Positions 41,237 through 50,224 of a stretch of 64,000 bases of DNA are shown here, piece by piece. Below the pieces are notes generated by a model. That model was given only the letters and a program-made list of their open reading frames with translations, did no database searches and was not told the origin of the DNA. The translations under genes were made by a program, and so were the position numbers. Within the stretch, counting starts at the first letter, position 1. Every line of letters starts with the position of its first letter. The stretch is from DASXYG01 sp036502625 (GTDB lineage Bacteria > Actinomycetota > Actinomycetes > Streptosporangiales > Streptosporangiaceae): assembly GCA_036502625.1 (NCBI GenBank), contig DASXYG010000005.1:62001-126000 (forward strand). Direction: 5' to 3'.

Positions 41237-42481
41237 TCAGAACATGGTCGGGCACCACGGCGACGGGTCCCAGGAGAACGCCGTGGACAGCGCGTGCAGC
41301 GCGCCTTGACGGTGCTCCTCCACGAGGCCCGCCTCGCCGTACGACGACAGCCGCGTGCCGCCGAAGTAGGCGCCGCCCAGGGCGTTGACCGGCACCGTGA
41401 CGTCGGGCGCGCCGGTCGTGCGCGCGCACTCCGCGCCCTCGGCGCCCGCCCGCAGGCGCCACCGGCCGGCGTTCCACGGGCAGAGGTCGTCGCGCACCTC
41501 GATGACGGCGTCGACCGGCGCGGAGTAGCGCCGGGCCGCGAGCGCGCGGTCGACATCGACCAGCCGCGCCCACATGCCGTCGATCAGCCGCGGACGCGCG
41601 CGGCGCGGGTCGGCGAGCAGGCGCAGCACCGGGTCGTCGGCCGGGCGCAGCGGCACCGTGACCGTACGGATGAGGTCCTGGTTGAGGACGTGGTCCCACA
41701 GGGCGGCGTACGCGGCGGGGTCGGCGGCGTACAGCTCGTGCACCGTCAGCCGGCCGGCGGGGATCTCGTCGGCGTCGTCGTCGCCGCGGGACGCGAACAG
41801 GGCGTAGCCGCGGGGCCCGGCGGCGTCTTCGGCGAGCACGCAGCGCAGCGGGCCGAGCCCCTCGCGGCTGTACTCCGGGTCGTGGACGATCGTCGCCCAC
41901 CAGGCGTCATTGCGGGCGAACGCGCCGGGGCGCGAACCGAGCCGCGCGTCGAACACCTTCGCCATGTCTCCGACCGCGTCGGCGGGCGCGGCGCCGCGCA
42001 GCCGCAGGGCCGGGTCGGACGGGGCGCCCGGGGCGAACGCGGTCTCGTGCGCGTAAAGCGTCATCGTGGCGGCGGTCGTGGCGGAGCCGTAGCCGAACCG
42101 GCCGTAGATCGCCGACTCCGACGCGGAGAGCGCCGCGACGGGCTCGCGGCCGCCGTCGTGCAGGTCGGTGAGCTGGCGGGTCATCAGCGCGCGGAGGATG
42201 CCGCGCCTGCGGTGCGTCTGCCGGACGGCCACGGCCGTCACGCCGAGAACCGGGGCCACCCCGCCCGGCAGCGCCATCTCGAAGCTGAGGCCCAGCGCGC
42301 TGCCCACGATCAGCGGCCCGTCGAACGCGGACAGGCTGCGCTCCGGCTCGAACAGCGCCCGGTCGTGCTCGAGCTCGCTCTCCACCGGATACGTGTTGCC
42401 GAACGACTCCGCGACCATCTCGAACGAGGCGGGCAGTTCATCGATGCTGATCGGCCTGATCGGGTACGCGAAGTCGCTCAT
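41237..42481 (-). CDS. Eis-type GNAT family N-acetyltransferase
   Basis: 414 residues from the ATG at 42481, the length of Eis/EryK-like multi-domain acetyltransferases. The acetyl-CoA site is in the N-terminal GNAT domain (GVTAVAVRQTHRRRGILRALM), followed by a YGRFGYGSAT motif; the second GNAT-like domain and the C-terminal SCP2-like lid (YFGGTRLSSYGEAG) are seen. The protein ends in Phe as in Eis, where the terminal carboxylate is catalytic. Eis enzymes acetylate aminoglycosides and other amines, but the native substrate here is unknown. Confidence 0.9.
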   Translation of the reverse strand: MSDFAYPIRPISIDELPASFEMVAESFGNTYPVESELEHDRALFEPERSLSAFDGPLIVGSALGLSFEMALPGGVAPVLGVTAVAVRQTHRRRGILRALMTRQLTDLHDGGREPVAALSASESAIYGRFGYGSATTAATMTLYAHETAFAPGAPSDPALRLRGAAPADAVGDMAKVFDARLGSRPGAFARNDAWWATIVHDPEYSREGLGPLRCVLAEDAAGPRGYALFASRGDDDADEIPAGRLTVHELYAADPAAYAALWDHVLNQDLIRTVTVPLRPADDPVLRLLADPRRARPRLIDGMWARLVDVDRALAARRYSAPVDAVIEVRDDLCPWNAGRWRLRAGAEGAECARTTGAPDVTVPVNALGGAYFGGTRLSSYGEAGLVEEHRQGALHALSTAFSWDPSPWCPTMF

Positions 42482-42671
42482 CCCGTCTTCGTACCAGGTG
42501 GGATGCGGTACGGCGAACGAATTTCGGTGCCGGTCACGCGGCGCACAGCGATGTGCACGCCGCGCCGGAAATCGCCGCCTGACATTGCGGAACAACGCTG
42601 CGTTCGGTGACTTTGTGGCCGATAGGGAAGCGTGCCCGAAGCGGCCGGGGCCGCTACGCTGCCTGTCAATC

Positions 42672-43796
42672 ATGCCTTCCACGCCAGCGCGAACCACCCG
42701 GCCACCGCTGCGCGCCGCCGCCCACCGGTGGCGTGCGGCCGGGCGCCGCCTGCTGCCATGGGCGCGCCGCAAGCTGTTCTCCCGCAGCCGCCAGGTCGTC
42801 ATCGCCCTGTCGCTGCTGAGCGTGGTGATCGGCGTCGGGTCGGCGCGGGTGTCGTCGTGGTGGTTCTCCCCGGCGCTGCTCGTGCTCCCGGTGCTGGCCG
42901 GCGGCATGCTGGCGCGGTCGATGCGGGCGCTGCGCGCGCTGTTCGGCGCCGTGGTCGTGGTGCTCGCCGCCGACGCCGTCTTCGCCGACACCGGGCCCGG
43001 CATCGTGGCCGCGGTGGTGATCACCGGCGTGTTCGCGTACCAGCTCTCGCGCATCAGGCAGCAGCTCGGCGTGCAGGGCATGCGCGGCGAGCAGATGCTG
43101 CTCGAACTCCGCGACCGCCTCCGTACGCAGGGCAAACTGCCGACTCTTCCGCGCGGGTGGGCGTCGCGCGTGGTGCTCGAACAGGCGGGCGGTTCCTCGT
43201 TCGGCGGCGACTTCTGCGTGTCGGCGCTGCGCCCCGACGGCCACACCCTGGAGGTCGCGCTCGTCGACGTCTCCGGCAAGGGCATCGACGCCGGAACGCG
43301 CGCGCTCATGCTGTCCGGCGCGTTCGGCGGGCTGCTCGGGTCGGTGCCGAGCGAGGACTTCCTCGGCGCCTGCAACGCCTACCTGCGGCGCCAGGCGTCC
43401 GGCGAGGGCTTCGTCACCGCCGTCCACCTGGTCATCGACCTGCGTACGGGCGACTACACCGTCGAGTCGGCCGGCCACCCGCCCGCCGTACGGTTCGACG
43501 CCGGCAGCGGCGTGTGGCGGGTGACCGAGGCCAAGGGCGTCGTGCTCGGCGTCGTCCCCGACCTCCGCTGCGCGCCCGAGCACGGCGTGCTCAACTCCGG
43601 CGACGCGGTCCTGCTCTACACCGACGGCATGATCGAGGAGCCCGGCCTGGACCTCGACGCCGGCATCGACCGGCTGCTCGGCGAGGCGGAGCACCTGGTG
43701 GCCACCGGGTTCCACGAGGGCGCGCCCGAGATGGTCAGGACACTGTCCAAAGGCCACAACGACGACTGCGCGCTGGTCGTCATCTGGCGCAAGTAG
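42672..43796 (+). CDS. Membrane-anchored SpoIIE-type PP2C serine phosphatase
   Basis: 374 residues. An Arg-rich N-terminus is followed by about four membrane helices (VVIALSLLSVVIGVGSA to IVAAVVITGVFAYQL). The cytoplasmic part is a SpoIIE/RsbU phosphatase: GGSSFGGDFCVSAL, VALVDVSGKGIDAGTRAL with metal-binding Asp, and DAVLLYTDGMIEEPG. Such enzymes dephosphorylate anti-sigma-factor antagonists. No partner kinase or antagonist gene is adjacent. The 190-base upstream gap shared with the Eis-type gene should hold both promoters. Confidence 0.9.
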   Translation: MPSTPARTTRPPLRAAAHRWRAAGRRLLPWARRKLFSRSRQVVIALSLLSVVIGVGSARVSSWWFSPALLVLPVLAGGMLARSMRALRALFGAVVVVLAADAVFADTGPGIVAAVVITGVFAYQLSRIRQQLGVQGMRGEQMLLELRDRLRTQGKLPTLPRGWASRVVLEQAGGSSFGGDFCVSALRPDGHTLEVALVDVSGKGIDAGTRALMLSGAFGGLLGSVPSEDFLGACNAYLRRQASGEGFVTAVHLVIDLRTGDYTVESAGHPPAVRFDAGSGVWRVTEAKGVVLGVVPDLRCAPEHGVLNSGDAVLLYTDGMIEEPGLDLDAGIDRLLGEAEHLVATGFHEGAPEMVRTLSKGHNDDCALVVIWRK

Positions 43797-43804
43797 GCCG
43801 CACG

Positions 43805-44359
43805 ATGCGGGGCTTTGCGCGGCGCGAGTTCCAGCTCGTCCTGCTGCGCCGCATGGCCGATTACAACCCCGGGCTCGTCGCCGACGCCCGCGACCTCCTG
43901 GGCGCCACGCTCGCCGACCAGCGGGCCGCCAACCGCCGCTGGCAGATGATGAACCACTCGCGTACGGCGCCGCACGGCATGACGCGGCTGCGCGCCGTCC
44001 TCGGCCCGCCGGACGAGACCACCACCACCGAGGTCGGCGACATCACGTGCGAGACGGCGCGCTGGCCGCTGTCGCTGTGGCCGGACCTGCGGTACGAGGC
44101 GCTGATCGCGCCCGGCGGCGCGCTCTGGAACGAGTGGCTGGTCCGCGCGCCCGACGCCGCCGTGCCGCGCATCTCCGCGATGGCCGGCCTGGCGCCGTGG
44201 TCCTGCGTGGTCGGCGACGTCGCCGAACGCCTCCCGGACGCCCGGCCGCGCGAGGGCGACGCCCCCACCCGGTGGCTGATGCGGCGTACGGAGAACGGGG
44301 TCACGTACGACGCGCACTTCGTGTACGGGCTGTTCCAGGAGGCCAGGACGGCGCCCTAG
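43805..44359 (+). CDS. Hypothetical protein downstream of the phosphatase
   Basis: 184 residues, 8 bases after the phosphatase stop, so probably co-transcribed. No signal peptide or membrane helix. The sequence is rich in Trp and Arg (WPLSLWPDLRYEALIAPGGA; WNEWLVRAPDAAVPRIS). I do not recognise it. Its TAG stop shares the CTAG at 44356-44359 with the stop of the convergent Pro-rich gene. Confidence 0.6.
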   Translation: MRGFARREFQLVLLRRMADYNPGLVADARDLLGATLADQRAANRRWQMMNHSRTAPHGMTRLRAVLGPPDETTTTEVGDITCETARWPLSLWPDLRYEALIAPGGALWNEWLVRAPDAAVPRISAMAGLAPWSCVVGDVAERLPDARPREGDAPTRWLMRRTENGVTYDAHFVYGLFQEARTAP

Positions 44360-44868
44360 GTGTCGTAGAACTGCACACGCGGCGTGCCGTCGGACCACAC
44401 GCCGAAGATCGCCGAGTGGTGCCGGTCGCGCTGGAACTCCACGCGCAGCCATCCGGCGTTCGCGTCGTCCCACACGCTCGTCTCCCAGCCGGTGTTCGGC
44501 GTCGCGGAGATCAGCCGGATGCGGTGCGCGTAGAAGGCGAGCGCGACATGGCCGCCGCGCAATGTGAAACTCTTCACCTTGCCGTCGGACGGGAGCGGGG
44601 TGTGCGACGCGGGGTGCGGCTTGGGGGCCGCGCGCGTGGGCTTCGCCGATGCGGTGGCCGGCGGCGGGCTGGTGCTCGGGGGCGGGGTCGGGCTCGGCGG
44701 CGGCGGGCTGGTCGCCGAACTGCTCGGCACGCTCACGGCCGGGGGCGGCGGCAGCGCCGCGGTGTAGAGCACACCGCGCACCCCGGCCCAGGAGATCGCG
44801 ACGCCAAAAGAGGTCGCAGCGGCCCATGCCGCTACGTAGACCAGGGAGCGTCGGCGCACAGCAGACAT
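44356..44868 (-). CDS. Membrane-anchored Pro-rich extracytoplasmic protein
   Basis: 170 residues. One N-terminal membrane helix (YVAAWAAATSFGVAISWAG), then a Pro/Ser/Thr linker of about 45 residues (residues 38-92, such as SPPPPSPTPPPSTSPPP), then a small C-terminal domain with several Trp and a SFTLRGGHVALAFYAHRIRL strand. Similar anchored proteins are often coded beside two-component systems in actinomycetes. It is divergent from the response regulator gene, 47 bases apart, and could be a target or accessory of it. Confidence 0.7.
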   Translation of the reverse strand: MSAVRRRSLVYVAAWAAATSFGVAISWAGVRGVLYTAALPPPPAVSVPSSSATSPPPPSPTPPPSTSPPPATASAKPTRAAPKPHPASHTPLPSDGKVKSFTLRGGHVALAFYAHRIRLISATPNTGWETSVWDDANAGWLRVEFQRDRHHSAIFGVWSDGTPRVQFYDT

Positions 44869-44915
44869 AGTGCCGGAAAGCGTCGCGGACGGTGCGGATA
44901 CCGTACCGTTCCCCC

Positions 44916-45593
44916 ATGGCTTCGGTGCTCGTCGTGGAGGACGACCCGCATGTGCGGTCCGCCCTCATCCGTGATCTGACCGACCGCGACCACGCGGTGC
45001 GCAGTGCGGGAACGGCCCTCGACGCGCTGCGGGAGGTCGCCCAGTCGCCGCCGGACGCGGTGATCCTCGACCTCGGCCTCCCCGACCTCGACGGCGCGGA
45101 GGCGCTGAAGATGCTGCGCGGCGTCTCCGACGTCCCGGTGATCGTCGCGACCGCGCGGGACAACGAGACCGAGATCGTCCGCCTCCTGAACGCCGGCGCC
45201 GACGACTACCTGGTCAAGCCGTTCTCCAGCGAGCACCTCAGCGCCCGGCTGTCGGCCGTGCTGCGCCGCGCCGCCGGGCCCGCCGCCTCCGAGGTGCTCG
45301 ACGCCGGCGAGCTGCGCATCGACCTCACGCGCCGCGAGGTGCTGCTCAGCGGCGCCGCGCTCGACCTCACCCGGCGCGAGTTCGACCTTCTCGCGTTCCT
45401 CGCCGCGCGCCCCGGCCAGGTGGTGTCGCGCCGCGAGCTGCTGGCCGAGGTGTGGCGGCAGCCGTACGGCGACGACCAGACCATCGACGTCCACCTCTCC
45501 TGGCTGCGCCGGAAGCTCGGCGAGAGCGCGTCGCAGCCGCGGTTCCTGCACACCGTGCGAGGTGTGGGCGTGAAGCTGGTCCCGCCCGCATGA
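44916..45593 (+). CDS. OmpR/PhoB family response regulator
   Basis: 225 residues from the ATG at 44916; an upstream in-frame start at 44892 would add eight residues. Receiver domain: Asp9/Asp10 acidic pair, phospho-acceptor Asp52 in VILDLGLPDLDG, Lys in LVKPFSS. The C-terminal winged helix carries LTRREFDLLAFLAARPGQVV and the VHLSWLRRKLGE recognition helix. The ATGA overlap with the kinase gene marks a co-expressed pair. Confidence 0.95.
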   Translation: MASVLVVEDDPHVRSALIRDLTDRDHAVRSAGTALDALREVAQSPPDAVILDLGLPDLDGAEALKMLRGVSDVPVIVATARDNETEIVRLLNAGADDYLVKPFSSEHLSARLSAVLRRAAGPAASEVLDAGELRIDLTRREVLLSGAALDLTRREFDLLAFLAARPGQVVSRRELLAEVWRQPYGDDQTIDVHLSWLRRKLGESASQPRFLHTVRGVGVKLVPPA

Positions 45594-46951
45594 GACGGGC
45601 GCTCGCGCTGGTCGCGCTCGCCGTCACCTCGATGGTGGCGCTGGCGTTCCTCATCCCGCTCGGCATGGTCGTGCAGGAGACCGCGCGCGAGCGGGCCATC
45701 GCGGACGCGCAGCGCCAGGCCGGCGCGCTCGCCCCCGTCCTGGCCGTCACCACCGACCGCGGCGCGCTCGACCGCGCGCTCGCGAGCACCCAGGCGGGCG
45801 CGGAGCAGCGGGTCGCCGTCCACCTGCCCAACGGCGGCGTCGTGGGCGTGCCGCGGGCCGACCCCGCCAGGGTGCGCACGGCGGCGCGGCGCGGCCGGGC
45901 GTTCGAGACCGACGTCGGCGGCGGCTACGCGCTGCTCCAGCCGGTGGCGCTCGACCAGGCGCAGATCGCGGTCGTCGAGGTGTTCGTGCCGTCCGCCGAC
46001 ATGACGCGCGGCGTGCTGCACGCCTGGGCGATGATGGCCGGCGTCGCCGCGCTGCTGGTCATCGGGTCCGTGCTGGTCGCCGACCGGCTGGGCGCGCGGG
46101 TCGTGGGGTCGGCGCGGCGGCTGGCGTACGCGTCCGGCGCGCTCGGCTCCGGCGACCTCAGCGTGCGCGTCGAGCCGAGCGGCCCGCCGGAGCTGGAAGA
46201 GGCCGGGTTCGCGTTCAACAGCATGGCCGACCGCGTGGTGCAGCTCCTGGCGGCCGAGCGCGAGATGGCCGCCGACCTGTCCCACCGGCTGCGCACACCG
46301 CTGGCCGCGCTGCGGCTGAACGTCGGCGCGCTGCCGCGCGGCCCGGCCACCGAGCAGACGCAGAAGTCGGTGGAGCGGCTGGAGCGGGAGATCGACGCGA
46401 TCATCAAGATCGAGCGGCGCACCGCGCCCGACGGCATCGCCGGGTGCGACGTCGTCGAGGTCGTCGGCGAGCGCGTGTCGTTCTGGTCGGCGCTGGCGGA
46501 GGACCAGGGGCGCACCTGGACGATCCGTACGATCGACGGCCCGGTGCGCGTCCGCGTGGCCCGCGCGGAGCTGGCCGCGGTCCTGGACGCCCTGCTCGGC
46601 AACGTGTTCCGGTACACCGAGGAGGGCACGCCGTTCGGCATCACGCTACGGGTGGTCCGCGGCCACGTCGGCGTGATCGTCAGCGACGCGGGCCCGGGCA
46701 TCGACGACCCCCGCAAGGCGCAGAAGCGCGGCTCCTCCGGCGGCGGCTCCACCGGCCTCGGGCTGGACATCGCGCGGCGCGTCGCCGAGTCCTCCGGCGG
46801 TGAGCTGCAGATCAACCGGTCGCCGCAGGGCGGCGCGCAGATCGCGATGTGGCTGCGGACCATCGACGACGACGCCGAGACCTGGCCGCGCCACCGCCGC
46901 AGGCGGCGCATGTGGTGGCGGCGCAAGAGCGATTCCGTGCCCGCGCAATAG
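45590..46951 (+). CDS. Sensor histidine kinase
   Basis: 453 residues from the ATG overlapping the regulator stop. First membrane helix near residues 4-26, extracytoplasmic sensor of about 115 residues, second helix near 143-164, HAMP linker, then the H-box ADLSHRLRTPLAALRL with His232. The ATP-binding domain shows LLGNVFRYTEEG, DAGPGID and GSTGLGLDIARR. The C-terminus is very basic (RHRRRRRMWWRRKS). The signal is unknown; the neighbouring Pro-rich gene may be part of the circuit. Confidence 0.94.
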   Translation: MRRALALVALAVTSMVALAFLIPLGMVVQETARERAIADAQRQAGALAPVLAVTTDRGALDRALASTQAGAEQRVAVHLPNGGVVGVPRADPARVRTAARRGRAFETDVGGGYALLQPVALDQAQIAVVEVFVPSADMTRGVLHAWAMMAGVAALLVIGSVLVADRLGARVVGSARRLAYASGALGSGDLSVRVEPSGPPELEEAGFAFNSMADRVVQLLAAEREMAADLSHRLRTPLAALRLNVGALPRGPATEQTQKSVERLEREIDAIIKIERRTAPDGIAGCDVVEVVGERVSFWSALAEDQGRTWTIRTIDGPVRVRVARAELAAVLDALLGNVFRYTEEGTPFGITLRVVRGHVGVIVSDAGPGIDDPRKAQKRGSSGGGSTGLGLDIARRVAESSGGELQINRSPQGGAQIAMWLRTIDDDAETWPRHRRRRRMWWRRKSDSVPAQ

Positions 46952-47325
46952 CCATTTCCCAAAAATGCGCGCCGTGGCCGTGTGCGGACGTTCGCGATCC
47001 CGTACGCGGGCCGGCCCGGAGCCGGATCCGCCCCGCGTATCGGTGGTTTCGGCGCGTCCGTGTGCGCAGGTATTTTTCGGGATTATCGAATTCTGAGCCC
47101 ATACTTAAGGGAGGCTTAAGAACGGCGATAGCGGCGATCCGGGGTGTTTTTCCGCCGGTCGCTGTGATTATTGTTTAACCGCGCTGGAGCTGAACGGCCG
47201 CCGTTCCCGCACCGTTCGGTCAAGCTGGCGCTCTGAGTCGCGGCGGCGGCCTCGTCGACCCTGCGTCCCACGTACGGAAGGGGCGCATCCCCACCCGGGC
47301 GGGGCCGCCGTCGCCACTCACTCCT
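46952..47325. other. 374-base non-coding gap of lower G+C
   Basis: Between the kinase gene and a convergent gene. The part from about 47050 to 47180 is noticeably A/T-richer than its surroundings (runs such as TATTTTTCGG and ATTATTGTTTAACC). It contains paired CTTAAG words at 47104-47109 and 47115-47120 and a 15-base near-perfect palindrome at 47192-47206 (GAACGGC-c-GCCGTTC). No protein frame is convincing. It could be a promoter, small RNA or relic; I cannot decide. Confidence 0.4.
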
Positions 47326-47358
47326 CGGCGCGGGCCGTCGTCCCCTCGGCCCGCGCCG
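47326..47358. terminator. Terminator hairpin
   Basis: Perfect 11-base stem CGGCGCGGGCC/GGCCCGCGCCG with an 11-base loop, immediately after the stop codon of the minus-strand gene that ends at 47359. Confidence 0.8.
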
Positions 47359-47784
47359 TCAGCTTTCCGCCTCCTCGAACGCCCGGTGCACGAGCGCCGC
47401 GTCGAGCGTCGACACCACGAGCGTCAGCGCGTCGCCGGTGCCGGTGCGCACATCGAGCACCCGCCAGGCCAGCTTCCCCAGCAGCAGCGCGAGCCGGCCG
47501 CGCGGCCGGGTGTCGGCGGCGATGCGCAGCGGCGGCGTCAGCGCCTCGGTGTGCTTCCCGGGGCCGTACGGCCGCCACACCACGGGGTCGTCGGCGCCCA
47601 GCGCGAGGACGAGCTCGCCCGGCTTGGTGCGGTCGAACCCGCCGAGCCGCGCGGTGACCTTCAGCACCTCGCCGCCGAGCAGATCGCGCACGTCGCGTTC
47701 GGGGTCGCCGCCGCCGACGAACCGCACACCGAACCTCGGCCGCGAGCCCGCGGCGTACCTGCCCCTGTCCATCGCGTCCATCAT
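47359..47784 (-). CDS. Hypothetical protein
   Basis: 141 residues from the ATG at 47784 (other in-frame ATGs at 47781 and 47772). The body alternates hydrophobic and charged segments (EVLKVTARLGGFDRTKPGEL; GRLALLLGKLAWRVLDVRTG) with no membrane helix or known motif. The adjacent terminator and normal codon use support it. It is divergent from the acyl-CoA synthetase gene, 72 bases apart. Confidence 0.6.
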   Translation of the reverse strand: MMDAMDRGRYAAGSRPRFGVRFVGGGDPERDVRDLLGGEVLKVTARLGGFDRTKPGELVLALGADDPVVWRPYGPGKHTEALTPPLRIAADTRPRGRLALLLGKLAWRVLDVRTGTGDALTLVVSTLDAALVHRAFEEAES

Positions 47785-47856
47785 CGCAGGGACGCGGCGG
47801 CGGTTGCCGGGTACCGCGGCGCGGTTTAGCTTGAGCTCCCCGGCAGAGGAGCCGCC

Positions 47857-49401
47857 ATGACCGCGACCACCGTGCCCGCCGCGTTCGACGAGGCGCCGCC
47901 CGAGGCCGTGTTCCTGTACGCCGGCGACGAGGTGATCACGTACCACCGGTTCGACAAGCTGACCGGGCACATCGCGTGCGGGCTGCTCGCGCGCGGGGTG
48001 CGGCGCGGCGACCGCGTCGGCCTGTACGGGCTCAACCAGCCGGAATGGCTCGCCGTCTACGTCGCGGCCGCGAAGATCGGCGCGATCGTGGTGACGCTGA
48101 ACGTCCGCTACCGCGAGCGCGAGTTCGACTACATGCTCAACCAGAGCGGCGCCAAGATGCTCGTCGGCCCGGGCCGTCTGGCCGGCTTCGACTACGTGGC
48201 GCTGTTCGACGGGATGCGCGAGCGGCTGCCCGGCGTGCGCGACTACGTCTACACGGACGACGCCGGCTACGCCGCGCTGGCCGCGACGCCGGTGGACGGC
48301 CACGCGCTGGCCGCGGCGCGCGCCGCCGTGCGCCCGGACGACCCGGTGATCATCCTCTACACGTCCGGCACGACCGGGCTGCCGAAGGGCGCGGTGATCA
48401 CGCAGGCGAGCATCCTCGCGTCGGCGCGTGCGCAGGCCGCGCACACGGGGCTCCTCCCGTCCGACACCGTCCTCGGCCACCTGCCGCTCAACCACGTCGG
48501 CGGCATCACGTGCTCGGTCATGGCGGCGGTGGTGAGCGGTGCGGCCGTGGCGCTGGTGCCCGCGTTCAGCCCGTCGGCCACGCTGGAGGTCGCGGAGCGG
48601 CGCCGGGCGACGGTGTTCGGCGGCGTGCCGACGATGTTCGTGCTGATGCTCGGTGATCCGTCATTCCCCGGGCGCGACCTGTCGTCCGTCCGCATGTGCG
48701 TCGCGGGCGGGTCGAACGTGGACCCGTCGCTGCACGCCGCGATCGTCGGGAGCTTCCCCGGCGCCCGGGTGTTCACCCTGTACGGGCTGTCGGAGACGTC
48801 GGGCGCGTGCGTCATGTCCGCGCCGGACGACGACGCGGCGACGGTCGCCCGTACGCTCGGCGTCGCGCTCGCGGGCTGCGACCACCGGGTGGCCGGCCCG
48901 GACGGCGCGGAGCTGCCCGCGGGCGAGGCGGGCGAGCTGCAGGTGCGCGGCGACTGCGTGGCGCGCGGCTACTGGGAGCTGCCCGAGGAGTCGGCCGCGA
49001 CGTTCCTGCCGGGCGGCTGGCTGGCCACCGGCGACATCGTGGCCGCCGAACCCGATGGCCACCTGGTGCTGCTCGGCCGGCTGAAGGAGATGTACATCTC
49101 CGGCGGGTTCAACGTGTACCCGGTGGAGATCGAGAACCTGCTGGCGACCCATCCCGGGGTGGCGCTGGCGGCGGGCATCGGCGTGCCGGATCCGGTGCTC
49201 GGCGAGGTCGGCCGGTTCTACGTCGTGCCGAAGCCGGACGCGCCGGCGCCGACGGCCGCCGAGCTCGAGGCGTTCTGCCGCGCGCACCTCGCCGACTACA
49301 AGGTGCCGAAGCAGTTCGCGATCACCGCCGACCTCCCGCTGACACCGGTGGGGAAGGTGCGGAAGGCCGAGCTGAGGTCGCGCTACCTCGCCGAGCGGTG
49401 A
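47857..49401 (+). CDS. AMP-dependent acyl-CoA synthetase/ligase
   Basis: 514 residues, ANL superfamily. The adenylation motifs are intact: the P-loop ILYTSGTTGLPKGA, YGLSETSG, GWLATGDI, LKEMYISGGFNVYPVEIE and the C-terminal LPLTPVGKVRK with catalytic Lys. It activates a carboxylic acid to the acyl-CoA. The specificity pocket does not tell the chain length. It could feed the acyl-CoA dehydrogenase operon 8 kb away, but nothing links them directly. Confidence 0.93.
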   Translation: MTATTVPAAFDEAPPEAVFLYAGDEVITYHRFDKLTGHIACGLLARGVRRGDRVGLYGLNQPEWLAVYVAAAKIGAIVVTLNVRYREREFDYMLNQSGAKMLVGPGRLAGFDYVALFDGMRERLPGVRDYVYTDDAGYAALAATPVDGHALAAARAAVRPDDPVIILYTSGTTGLPKGAVITQASILASARAQAAHTGLLPSDTVLGHLPLNHVGGITCSVMAAVVSGAAVALVPAFSPSATLEVAERRRATVFGGVPTMFVLMLGDPSFPGRDLSSVRMCVAGGSNVDPSLHAAIVGSFPGARVFTLYGLSETSGACVMSAPDDDAATVARTLGVALAGCDHRVAGPDGAELPAGEAGELQVRGDCVARGYWELPEESAATFLPGGWLATGDIVAAEPDGHLVLLGRLKEMYISGGFNVYPVEIENLLATHPGVALAAGIGVPDPVLGEVGRFYVVPKPDAPAPTAAELEAFCRAHLADYKVPKQFAITADLPLTPVGKVRKAELRSRYLAER

Positions 49402-49410
49402 GCCGTACGG

Positions 49411-50148
49411 TCACATGGTGTTGACGATCAGCCCGATGTGGGTGAAGTAGTTCAGGGCGCCGAACAGGAAGAACGCGATGCCGGCCAGGCCCCACGCGAC
49501 GCCCACGACCACCTGGACGCCCTTCGCGTTCTTGCGCAGCGCGAACGGGAACAGCACCGCGCCGATGCCGACCAGGACGTACAGCAGCGACATGAACGTG
49601 GCCTCGACCTGCGGGTGCGCGGCGAACATGCCGGAGATGGGCTCCTGCGGCGGCGCCGCGAACAGGGTGTACTTGATGCCGGCGGCGGCGATGCCGAACG
49701 CCGCGAGCCCCGAGCCGAACACGAACACCGAGATCGGCCCGGCCACGCCCGCGACGACGGACACCCGCTCGCCGGGCTCGGCCAGGGTCTCGCCGCGCTT
49801 CCACAGGTAGAACGCGGCGCCGAGGAGCAGGAACCCGAAGATGAGGCTCGGCTCGCCGAAGATCACGTTGTCGAACGGGAAGCCGCCCGCGGCCAGCGGC
49901 CACGTCAGGCTCATGTGCAGGCCGGTCAGCGCGAGGATCACGCCCAGGATGCCGAACGCCAGGGCGTAGCCCTGGGTGACGACCCGCCCGCCGCCGCGGA
50001 GCTGGTAGCCGAGCCCCACGACCAGCAGCAGCCCGGTGCCCGCGGCCAGGGACATCACGGTGTTGTACGTGGGCATGTTCGCCCAGTCGATCTTCAGCGC
50101 GGGCGCCGCCGCTACGAGCGCGCCGCCGTCTGGAACACCCATAGCCAT
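49411..50148 (-). CDS. DUF981-like polytopic membrane protein
   Basis: 245 residues with about seven membrane helices (MSLAAGTGLLLVVGLGY; YALAFGILGVILALTGLHM; LIFGFLLLGAAFYLW; and so on). The N-terminal MPTYNTVMSLAAG and the HMSLTWPL segment suggest the DUF981 family, whose role is unknown. Convergent with the acyl-CoA synthetase gene with 9 bases between stops. Confidence 0.7.
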   Translation of the reverse strand: MAMGVPDGGALVAAAPALKIDWANMPTYNTVMSLAAGTGLLLVVGLGYQLRGGGRVVTQGYALAFGILGVILALTGLHMSLTWPLAAGGFPFDNVIFGEPSLIFGFLLLGAAFYLWKRGETLAEPGERVSVVAGVAGPISVFVFGSGLAAFGIAAAGIKYTLFAAPPQEPISGMFAAHPQVEATFMSLLYVLVGIGAVLFPFALRKNAKGVQVVVGVAWGLAGIAFFLFGALNYFTHIGLIVNTM

Positions 50149-50224
50149 CCCCTGTCACCCGGGAGTCATGATCATCGGGTCATTCCCGTACGCGACACCG
50201 GCGACACGGGGGGCGGGCGCGGTA

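Noticed and set aside
47104..47120. Paired CTTAAG words as an insertion-sequence target duplication
   Set aside because: Six bases only, five bases apart, with no element between them.
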